This document shows, piece after piece, positions 23,314 through 31,998 of a stretch of 64,000 nucleotides of DNA. The notes under the pieces were generated by a model. That model was not told the origin of the DNA, did not search any database, and saw only the letters and a list, made by a program, of their open reading frames with translations. Numbering within the stretch: the stretch's first letter is position 1; the number at the start of each line of letters is the position of its first letter. Position numbers and translations under genes: made by a program. Source of the DNA: Sporisorium sorghi (taxonomy: Eukaryota; Basidiomycota; Ustilaginomycetes; Ustilaginales; Ustilaginaceae); contig JALCCG010000065.1 in NCBI GenBank assembly GCA_023212695.1, positions 28,158 to 92,157 on the forward strand, in the 5' to 3' direction.

Positions 23314-24794
23314 CCGCTGCTGATGCCTACTTGTCAAACTTTGCCCCTGCAGACGTCTAAGCAAAGCATGACAGGTCTCACGTCCCTTCCCGTGCCTTGT
23401 CAGAGGGTAAGCACCCTTCTAACCTTGACTGAGAGAGCACATGAGCAGGCCCCGATTATCCTTGCTGAATGGCTCGAGTTTGTCCGTCCGTCGACTATTT
23501 GGGCAAGCTTCTCGATCGAGCCAAGACTTGTGCAGACCGTTCAAATTGCCAAGTCGCCTGTACGGTAGCAGTGCAGCCCGTGCCACGTCCAGGTCGATGC
23601 ATGCAAGTCCCCGGCTTCCGTTGAGCAGGTGTTGCAGGTGATCGCTTAGCGTGGAATCTCGATCCTCGGCACTCTGCAGTGATTCTTCTACATTCGAGTT
23701 GTACGACAAATTAATCATTCAAGCCGAGCCATGCAATCAAGAATCTTCTCTTGTTCGAAACAATGAGGCCTGATGTACACGGCCGAAGCATCGGCCAAAT
23801 CTCGATGCGGGCCGCTTAGATCACATCCGAATCGCCTTGGAGAAAAGCTTATCATCTGATCCGATGCGGAAAGAGTGGACAGTGCCACGAGCACAGCTGA
23901 GCAAGCCTATCACAGCAACGCTGACATCCGGGCGGCTTGCATGGCTCTCGACCCAACATCTCAGCGGCTAGGGAGCATGCACAGCGTGCAGCAAGATAAT
24001 TAAGGATGCACCATGCACACGCACGGGCGAGAACTGCAGTGCGGCAGCTTTGCATCCATTGTCTAGCCTTTTCCCCCTCGAACAATCACAGACGCTCGGA
24101 CGACGCATCGCCGGTCACACAAACAAGCTGACTTGTACGCAACAGCAAACCGCGCAAAACCTCGACCAAAACCCTGCAAGCTTGAACGGTCAACTCTTCA
24201 ACAATGACATTGTGCTGATCATGGGGCTCAAAGCTACTTGCGGCAAAGTCGGTGTATGAGAGCAGAGCTCAAAAGGGGAAGTCTGACCTGAGCCTTGTGT
24301 GGATTTGAATCCAATGTGAGTAGCTCGAGGGGTCCAGAATTTTTTTCCGTGGGCGGTGTCTGTTTCTACGCGAACGGCAGTCCTTGGCGTTTTTTTTTTT
24401 TTTTTCCCTTTCTTTCCTTCCAGAAGGGGAAACACAGACTGAAGAGGAAGCTTGCGAATCTGGCTTGTCTTCTGCCACACTACTCACCGGTGCGACCACG
24501 GATATACACGAACCAACGAAATCAAAACAAGGCTCAGCACGGGCAGCATGTGAACCGGCCAAGCGCGCAGTCGCATCTTGCCAAAAAATCATGCGGTCCG
24601 GATGAAAGCCGAAAGAAGCCACATGTACGTGGGCCGAGGTTGATGTTGTTACATTTGCCTACTTGCGGCGATCACGAACCAAAGAAGAGGATGAGCGAGG
24701 TGAGAAGGTGCGCTAGCGTTTGAGAGAAGCAGGACAATAGGAAAAACAAAAGCTTCGCACTAGTGGCGACGACGAGGAGAACAAAAGAAAAATT

Positions 24795-24850
24795 GAAAAA
24801 AAAAAAATCTTTTTTAATTTAATTATTTTTTTTTTTTTTTTTTTTTTTTT
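24795..24850. repeat. A/T-only block ending in 25 T
   Basis: About 56 nt contain almost only A and T, including T at 24826-24850. It is about 1 kb upstream of the Cys-rich secreted protein gene. Confidence 0.9.
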
Positions 24851-25686
24851 CGTTCATTCGTTGTTTTTGGCTTAAGGTTTGAGAGCGGGAGGTGGCTTTT
24901 TTTTCCTGCGAAAAATCGAGTCTCCGACTGACAAAAATGGCCGAGCCACAGACGCAAGGTCAATTGGGACCTTACAGCCAAAACACAATCATCATTGTGT
25001 GCTCACCACCACAGTGCATGCACGTTCCTGAGGGAAACAAGGCTTGCTTACCCTGTCCCGTCTTGGCTGTCCACGTCGACTCGGCAAGCATCGATCTTTT
25101 TGTCGCAAAACTTGTCCCTGCCGCACACAGAGACTCCGCTCCTTGGAAAGTTTTTCGAAATTCGTGTGCGCATCGTCGATACAGTGCCTGGCCTTCCACC
25201 ACCACATGCAAGCCCATGTCGATCGGTACTCGAGTGCATTCAACTCTACCTTGTTGATCGTTGCCAAGCAGAGGAGATGAGAAGCCTCGGACGCACTCTG
25301 TAAGACGATCGCCGTGCTTTTCGCACAACTGGCGCATAAACGAGCAGAGCTGTCAATGGATAATTGAGCTCAACGTAGGCCCGCGCCTTGTTTTGATCAA
25401 ATGTCTTTCGTTTGCACGGCAGCAACGTGGGAAGGAGGAGAGACAGCAGCGATGGCAGCGACAGAAGCGGAAGAGGCGGACTCGCTGCGGAACTAGGCGC
25501 ACCCTTCTACTGTCCCGTGTCTACAGCATCGCCATGTCTTGGCCTTTCCTAATGCGCTCAGAGGCTTGCACCGAGGTGTCAAACACCGATCAAGCGCTTG
25601 TCAGTGACTCCGCCCCTTCTCTCCCATGACGGCACGTCCTCCCTGCTCCGCTCCAGCTGAGGCGACGTTGGCAACTTGAGACAAGA

Positions 25687-25692
25687 TATATA
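25687..25692 (+). promoter_or_regulatory. TATA box of the Cys-rich secreted protein gene
   Basis: TATATA within AAGATATATAGACC lies 165 nt upstream of the ATG, followed by a C/T-rich stretch that would be the leader. Most other promoters in the window show no such clear TATA element, which would fit a regulated gene. Function is inferred. Confidence 0.5.
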
Positions 25693-25856
25693 GACCCTAC
25701 TCTGATCCGCTGCTCTAACCGTCTCTTCCCTTCTTCTCACACCAAGCAACTCTCCTCTCCCATCCCAGACACTTTCCCTTCTACACTCTCCCCTCCCCAC
25801 TCTCTACCTTTTGGGTCTCTAGCCGTCTAGCCAGTAGCTACCTCTACTTTGCAACC

Positions 25857-26624
25857 ATGCGAACCTCGATCCGTGCCGCTCTCCTCGTCGCCGCCGCCGC
25901 CCTTGTGGCTCTGCAGGTGGCTCAGCCCGTCTCGGGTCACCTTGTGGACCGCGAGGTGTTCGAGAACATCACGCCCGCCCTGTACGAGTACGAGAAGCGT
26001 GCCTCTCCCACTGCTGTGCCCACCACCACCTCGAACACGGCCAACCCGAGCCAGACGGCGGGTAGTGGGTGCAAGAAGAACGGCGACTGTGCCACGGGTC
26101 TGTGTGACTCGGGCAGGTGTGTTCCTCAGAAGGGTACTGGACAGAACAACTCGTACTGCACCTCGGATGCGCAGTGCAAGAGCTCGTCGTACTGCTACCG
26201 TGGATCATGCCAGGACATCAAGCAGGACGGTGCCAACTGCTACAAGGACTCGGGTTGCGTTACCGGCAACTGCATCAACAAGAAGTGTGTGGCCAACGCT
26301 TCGCAACCCAAGGGTGCCACCTGCACCAAGTCGACCCAGTGCACCAACGGCAACTTCTGCTCGAACGGCAAGTGCCAGACGGTCCAGAAGTCCGGTTCGT
26401 ACTGCTACAAGAACCAGGGTTGCACGTCGGGCTTCTGCGTCAACAACAGGTGCTCCACTCGTGGTCTCGCCAAGCTCAACCAGGCCTGCACCAATAACGC
26501 CGGCTGCATCAGCAACTTCTGCTACAGGAGCGCCTGCCGTGCCCAGCGCGCCCGTGGCCGTCCCTGCTCGCTCAACGACGCCTGCATCAGCGGCCGTTGC
26601 CGCAACAACAGGACTTGCGCTTAA
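25857..26624 (+). CDS. Secreted protein with seven tandem four-cysteine modules
   Basis: The 255-residue product begins with a signal peptide (hydrophobic core about residues 7-22, cleavage likely near VSG-HLV at 27). A short propeptide ends in a Kex2-type dibasic site, EYEKR, at 47-48. After a Ser/Thr/Pro linker come seven consecutive modules from Cys72 to Cys254 with spacing C-x5-C-x4/5-C-x4/5-C, for example CYKDSGCVTGNCINKKC and CTNNAGCISNFCYRSAC: 28 cysteines in all, enough for 14 disulfides. NxS/T sites (NNS, NAS) could be glycosylated. The spacing recalls Dickkopf N-terminal or EB-type Cys-rich domains, but I cannot assign a named family. There is no membrane segment or clear GPI signal. 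It stands alone in a gene-poor stretch behind a TATA promoter. A role as a secreted effector or wall/apoplast protein is inference only. Confidence 0.88.
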   Translation: MRTSIRAALLVAAAALVALQVAQPVSGHLVDREVFENITPALYEYEKRASPTAVPTTTSNTANPSQTAGSGCKKNGDCATGLCDSGRCVPQKGTGQNNSYCTSDAQCKSSSYCYRGSCQDIKQDGANCYKDSGCVTGNCINKKCVANASQPKGATCTKSTQCTNGNFCSNGKCQTVQKSGSYCYKNQGCTSGFCVNNRCSTRGLAKLNQACTNNAGCISNFCYRSACRAQRARGRPCSLNDACISGRCRNNRTCA

Positions 26625-28293
26625 GCACTCCGAAACTAGTTCGCGCTAGGACCCTCAACTCTCATCGCATACAACCTCCTCATTGTCTGGGTGGGCTTCT
26701 TCGTCACTGTTGAAACTCTTTCCTCTTCCACACCTTCCCCCGCTTTTTCCCGTTCGTCTGCCTCATCTTTCACCTTCGTTCTTCACCGTATATCCTTTTT
26801 TTTTTTTTTTTTTTTTTTTACCGTTCCGGGAATAATAGTTATGGCTTCCTTTTCCCTGAACTCTGCTTTGGCTGATAGCGTTTGATGATGAGTCTACATT
26901 GTCTGAGCGGGACTGCACACGGCGCGAGAGTGTCTGTAGATCGGTGTGCGCATCACTGAATGCAAACCTTCCCGGTATCGATGTTATTCTGAGAGCTGTG
27001 TTTACCATGAGCGGGAGACGGGCAGTCAAAAGATAAGGATCAGTTCCCAGGAAGGAGGGCAAGGAAGGGATAAACTCTGGCTCTGGAAACGTGGAAGACT
27101 GATGCGCATCTCGCTCCCGTGGATATGCAGGCACAGATCTGACTCGCTGTCTGACAGTTATCGATCTGAACGAGAAGTTTGGCTTGAGCAGAGACACAAT
27201 AACGACAGTCTTGATTGTTCTTTCCCATGTCTTTGGTGTCAGACACTTTCCCAAGACAGTCAGGGTAAGGGTAGCGCTTTAGCTGCCGCTCTCTCCCTCG
27301 CTGTTTGTGCGTTGCGCTATCGCTGCCATGAGAGCCTTTGATCGTCTGAAAGGCAAGAAGCAGTGTCGATCCGTGAGATCCAGCATACAGCAGCTGGAGC
27401 ACCGAGTCCAAGTGTTTTCTTGCAACGACGAAAAAGGCAAGAATGCATGGCTACAGTAATTTATTTAGTGCAAATTAGATGTCAAGTACTGCAGCCGAGC
27501 CGGGCCGGAGCAGGAAGATGGCCGTGGCTGATCTGCATCCATTAATTTTTTATTTTTTTTTTAAAATCGGCACTCGGCCACCAACAAAATCACACTCTCT
27601 TCGAAACTCACCAACCAGCTGCATGCGAGTCGGAGAGGCACAATGGAGCGGAGTTTTCTTTTTTTTTTTTTTTCAACATGAAGGTTCCCATGGTAGCCAG
27701 CAGCGCGCGTAGTTTGAGAGTGTTGGTGTGGGAACTTGTGTTTTGATTCTTCCTGCGCTCGATGCGGCGACCGAAAGGGCGTCCCGCGTGGGAGCGCGCG
27801 AGCAGGGGATCCGCACGCGATCGCACAGGAAAAGATAGACATTGCCCCCTCCGCCTCTTGCCCGCGTTTCACCCATGGCCGATCAGCACTTTGTAGATCA
27901 CCCACTTCACTTGCCAGCCACAGTCCCCCGATTGGCAAGCAGCCGATATCTCATCGGGCTCGACGATGCGCCTCCGTCTTGCGCTCTCAGATATTTCGGT
28001 GGTGGTGCCTGTCTGCCCACCTCCGTTCCGTGTGCCCGTGTCGGGGTTGCAACTTTGCGTCTGAGTGTCAGGGTGGCACCGACTCAGCGTGCGAAACGCC
28101 CTCCAGCCTCTAGCCAAGTCGCTTGACGCCTGTCGTGGGACGGAAAAACAGATGGCAAACGAGACGAGACATGAGGGTCTCATGCGGGAAATGCGACAGT
28201 TCCAGCTGGGATTTGGGTGACATGGGGTAATACACAGGGAGACCGCGGACAGAGACTGACAGAAAAAGAGACTGGAGAAGGGTAACACATCGA
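26625..28293. other. 1.7 kb intergenic region
   Basis: This lies between the Cys-rich protein (+) and the first mannosyltransferase (-), convergent. It includes a T tract at 26796-26819 in the likely 3' UTR and a shorter T run near 27658-27673. No gene was recognised; the longer frames on the right are shadows of the mannosyltransferase. Confidence 0.65.
26796..26819. repeat. Poly(T) tract, 24 T
   Basis: An uninterrupted T run lies about 170 nt after the stop codon of the Cys-rich secreted protein gene. Confidence 0.95.
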
Positions 28294-30096
28294 CTACTCG
28301 TCGTCGTCCTCCTTGACATCCGTCGAGGGCTCCGCTTGGAGTGCCGGGATGGGTGCGTAGTACACCAGCACGGGCTGGTGCTTCTTGAACGCCTCGTGTG
28401 CGATCGTGATGGCCCTCTCCAGCGAAGCAGGGATGGGTGTGCCCTTGAGCTTGTTGAGCGTGGCGCCGAAGAGGCAGTTGTCCGAGTCGGCCTGGTCCTC
28501 CTCGACGTTGGTGTACGGCGGCACGTTGCGCGCGTACACATTGGGCGTATAGTACGTTTCGACGGTTTGACCGGGAACGAGGTACCCGCCGTGGAACCAG
28601 AACGGCTTCTCTCCCGCGGCGATTGCTTTGGGTTTGCCCACCGCTCCCTTTCGACCGGAGTTTTGCGACTGGAAGATGGAAAAGTACTTGCGCGACAGCT
28701 TCTCCTCGGCGACGTGCGGCGACAGGTACTGGATGGTGCGTGGCGAGCAGATGACGGGGGAGTGGTCGTCCCATTCGCCGTCGAATCGGCCGATGGCTCC
28801 GGGCCAGGTGTTTTCGAAGGCATACTCGATCTCGGACAGCTCGAAGGCGAGCCAGAGACCTTCGTTCATCATCTTGGGGTAGGCGCCCCAGAACATGGCG
28901 CGCACCGGCTTTCGCCTCATCCATGCGTTCATGAAGAGTGCAGAGAGCACGCCCGGCCTCGACTTGTCGAGCACCACCACATCCATGTCCATCCTCGATG
29001 CGATGGCGTGCGAGTAGAAGGCGCTCTCGGCCAGCTCTTTCGAGGGAGAACCCTGGTCGATCTGACGCTTGAGGAAGGCAACAAGGAACTGAGACGCCTT
29101 GTCGACGGGTTTGACCTTGGATCGGAAGAAGAGCGTGCCCGTGCTTGCAAACGTCGGGTGAGAGAAGAGCTCGGCTGGGTTTTGAAGGAAGACAACTTGC
29201 GGGTCGACGATGAGGATCTCCTGGAACGACGAAGCGAGGAGCGCCAGCGACTGACGCTCCCACGTCTCCTTGAGACCGGGATAGCGGCCCGCGTCGTCTT
29301 CGAGCTCGGCGGTGAAGAGCGGGAGCGTGTCAATGTCGTACACGCTCACGCGTCCGAGCGACTTGAACAGGTCCACCAAAGCAGCGGGCAGCTCGTCGTC
29401 CGTATGATAAAAAACCTCGATGGGCAGGAGGCAGCCGTGCATCTCTCTGAGCACCGTGATGGTCTGGATCGCCGCAAGCATCGTGTAGCGCGACACGGCC
29501 ATGACGATGCCTCGTCGTTTGCCGCCTTTCGCCTCGTCCTCGAGCTGTGCTGCTGCCAGAAGCTCCGCAGTCTGGTTCGACGTGAGTTGGCCCGACTTTT
29601 TCAAGTGCGCCTGGACGATCGACTCGACCGAGGGCGGTGGTGCAGCCTGTGACGCCTGCTTGCTGCTGCGGAAATCAGTGGGACGGACAGGCTCGACCTG
29701 CAGAGCCTGCTTGCGGATCTGCGCAGCGCCGGGCGCAAACGACCAGAGCCTCTCCTCGATGCGTTCCAACTGGCCTATCTTGCGTTTCCTGGCCATCTCT
29801 GCGTAGGCGTGAGCGCGGAAGCCCATCTCCCTGAATCCGTACCTCTCGTCGACCTCGACGGGATGTGTGAGGATGTAGTCGATCCAGATATCGTGCGCGG
29901 CTGCATCGAGTTCTTGAATGTGCTTTGCGTACAGAGGCGAGAGCGAAGGACGCATCTGCAGTGCGACACGCATGAGCCAAAAGACAAATACGAACAGGCA
30001 GAACGCCTTGATCTTGCCCGAAGTGATGCGCAGCTTAACGCCCAACGACCTGCCGTTCTGGAGTCCAAGCATGCTGGACAAGTTGGCCACGACCAT
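28294..30096 (-). CDS. Mnn1-family (GT71) alpha-mannosyltransferase-like protein, altered DXD motif
   Basis: The 600-residue product is a type II membrane protein with one signal anchor at about residues 31-48 (AFCLFVFVFWLMRVAL) and a lumenal catalytic domain. The domain resembles the fungal Mnn1/Mnt putative mannosyltransferase family: GIVMAVSRYTMLAAIQTI, PIEVFYHTDDELP, then EILIVDPQVVFLQNPAELF, and further FWHGGYLV-like segments near the C-terminus. Such enzymes extend mannose chains in the Golgi. The usual metal-binding DXD after the EIL strand reads DPQ here (Asp298, Gln300), whereas the divergent neighbour has DAD. Loss of activity or a changed mechanism is possible. The frame is open 51 codons farther upstream, but without an ATG; the ATG at 30094-30096 is taken. 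Confidence 0.85.
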   Translation of the reverse strand: MVVANLSSMLGLQNGRSLGVKLRITSGKIKAFCLFVFVFWLMRVALQMRPSLSPLYAKHIQELDAAAHDIWIDYILTHPVEVDERYGFREMGFRAHAYAEMARKRKIGQLERIEERLWSFAPGAAQIRKQALQVEPVRPTDFRSSKQASQAAPPPSVESIVQAHLKKSGQLTSNQTAELLAAAQLEDEAKGGKRRGIVMAVSRYTMLAAIQTITVLREMHGCLLPIEVFYHTDDELPAALVDLFKSLGRVSVYDIDTLPLFTAELEDDAGRYPGLKETWERQSLALLASSFQEILIVDPQVVFLQNPAELFSHPTFASTGTLFFRSKVKPVDKASQFLVAFLKRQIDQGSPSKELAESAFYSHAIASRMDMDVVVLDKSRPGVLSALFMNAWMRRKPVRAMFWGAYPKMMNEGLWLAFELSEIEYAFENTWPGAIGRFDGEWDDHSPVICSPRTIQYLSPHVAEEKLSRKYFSIFQSQNSGRKGAVGKPKAIAAGEKPFWFHGGYLVPGQTVETYYTPNVYARNVPPYTNVEEDQADSDNCLFGATLNKLKGTPIPASLERAITIAHEAFKKHQPVLVYYAPIPALQAEPSTDVKEDDDE

Positions 30097-30468
30097 GTTG
30101 TTGCGACTAGCTGATACGCTGGCAGCTGCGGCCGTCTCTTGCTTGATGTCGTGATCCGAGCCTAGCTGTTCGAAGCTGTTGAGATGGCGAGAGAGCTCTG
30201 AGAAGGAGGTGAATTTGCGTGCCGGTCGAAGATGGTGGAGAAGAAACAATGAAGCAGGAGCGGCGACGAGTTGTGATGTTGAACGCCGGCCAAGTGCTCA
30301 AAGGCCGGACAAGTGGACAGCAGACTCCGCCAGACCGCGGGAGGATAGGGTATGTGAAAGAACTGTTGGTCATCAAGAGCAAGACGGACAACAGCAAACA
30401 GCGAGAGTGGCATTCATTCAGTCGATTCGATTCGATCTTCCACAGCAGCAAGGGCAAGCATGCACACC

Positions 30469-30469
<1 letters not shown>

Positions 30470-30504
<35 letters not shown>
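30470..30504. repeat. Poly(A) tract, 35 A
   Basis: On the coding strand of the left mannosyltransferase this is a T tract 374 nt before the ATG. Confidence 0.95.
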
Positions 30505-30506
<2 letters not shown>

Positions 30507-30687
30507 ATGGTAATTTACTGTAAGGGTCTCGTCTTCTTGACCGCGCCGAGGCTGCCGAAGACTTGCGAGCACGGGACGACAAATGTCGTTCTCAAGCCGA
30601 TTTATCGAGACAGACACCGAGACGAGACGGAGACGAGACGCTTCGTTGGACATTGCGCGCGCCTCAGAACTCTGTTTCACAAAAATC

Positions 30688-30756
30688 GAGCGAAAATCGA
30701 AAAATAAAAAAAAATAAAAATAAAAATAAAATTTAAAATTTAAAAGATTTTCGCTC
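30688..30756. repeat. 11-bp perfect inverted repeat around an A/T-only core
   Basis: GAGCGAAAATC at 30688-30698 pairs perfectly with GATTTTCGCTC at 30746-30756. The 47 nt between contain only A and T apart from one G, with repeated TAAAAA and AATTTAAAA units. It could form a cruciform or mark an easily unwound element; function is unknown. Confidence 0.85.
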
Positions 30757-31467
30757 AGATCTGTGCGACTGCAGGCCAGCTACGAGCTACGACGAGCTAC
30801 GACGAGCTCCGAGTGAAATGATTCGATCCCGTGTCAGCTAGCTCTTACGCAGTCTTGGCCACCATGCTCATTGCTGATCATGACGAGCATAGCGAGACGC
30901 TCAGAGTTGATGAAACAAGACACGTCGTCCAAGATGGTGGCGTCAGAGTCGCGACTCCGCCGTGGCTGGGCGTAGATGGCACGGGACATTTTTCAGAAAT
31001 CACGTTAGAAAGAGAAAGAGGCGCTTGGTTCTCGATCCCTTGGTTTGTGGCGGAAAAGCACCCAACACTCACTTGCGGAATGCTGTCTGTCGCTCTCGAG
31101 TGACCAACACACCGACAACAAGTTGCCATCATACGAGGGAATTTGAGTCCATTGTCTTTCGAAGTCGCATGCAAAATATCTGTTTCGTGTACTACCGATG
31201 CATCAGACAATAGAGAAGGCCATGTCAGTCGACGGGGCTCTGTGCTTCTTTCCGCAAAAAATAAAATAAAATAAATAAAAAATCCAAAAAAAAATTAGTC
31301 GCACGAGGGCCTGTCAAAACGAATTTTTGGTCCAAAAAAAAAAAAAAAAAAAATCAATAATTTGCCGACTGAAATCGTAGGCTGGCGATGGTGCGATGCA
31401 ATGGCGAGGCAAGAGAGAGAGAGAGAGAGAGAGAGAGACCCTGCCGTTCGTTCGCTCTCCGTGCTGG

Positions 31468-31469
<2 letters not shown>

Positions 31470-31530
<61 letters not shown>
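31470..31530. repeat. (CTG)20 microsatellite
   Basis: Twenty uninterrupted CTG units are preceded by a (GA)n run. They lie about 470 nt upstream of the right mannosyltransferase ATG, in its promoter or leader. Confidence 0.95.
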
Positions 31531-31532
<2 letters not shown>

Positions 31533-31998
31533 CTCAAGTCGATCAATGCAATTTGGTCATGCTAGGCTCGCCCACGGCTGGTTGGGTTGCGACGCAATCA
31601 CACTCGCTCCCGAGTCTTTTGGACGCCTGAACAGGTCCTGCTTGCTTCTGAGATCCTTCCCGTCCTGCCTGTTTGAGCTCCGACCTCGCTCTCTACTTTT
31701 TCCCATTTGAGACCTCTTGTCTCTACGCCCTTGCCTTGATCTCATCCTCAGCTCCGCCCTCGATCCATCTTTGCCCACCTCTCCGCTTCGTCACTTTTGC
31801 CTCACGACCATCACCACAACCCTAACGGCCTCGAGCACTTGGTGCAACGCCATCGCCGCACCGTGACCACCTTGGCGACCCGCATATATCGCCCAGGTCA
31901 GCATCAAGTGACGAGCAACACCGCAAGACGCACCCGACAGCACACTCACACTCACACACGCTTGCTGAGCTGAGCGCAAACAGCTACAAGCCGCCATC

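Larger units (their letters stand above)
21178..25856. other. 4.7 kb gene-poor region
   Basis: No gene is convincing here. It contains poly(A) at 22854-22882, (CTG)8 at 23290-23313, and a nearly pure A/T block at about 24795-24850 ending in 25 T. Three minus-strand open segments (23718-23419, 23364-23086, 22722-22426) read like protein but have no good splice sites to join them. The last 170 nt are the promoter and leader of the secreted Cys-rich protein. I found no tRNA-like B box. Confidence 0.6.
30097..31998. other. 1.9 kb divergent promoter region of the two mannosyltransferase paralogues
   Basis: It holds several simple repeats: A at 30470-30504, an A/T core between inverted repeats at 30688-30756, three copies of a GACGAGCTAC-like 10-mer near 30779-30810, an A run near 31334-31353, a (GA) run near 31413-31438 and (CTG)20 at 31470-31530. 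From about 31560 a pyrimidine-rich stretch leads to the ATG at 31999. No gene was recognised. Confidence 0.7.

Noticed and set aside
24892..25337. About 120-codon frames on both strands upstream of the Cys-rich gene
   Set aside because: No motif, no signal peptide, no splice context, and equal quality on both strands.
30779..30850. Possible tRNA B box near GATTCGATCCC
   Set aside because: No fitting A box, acceptor stem or cloverleaf around it.
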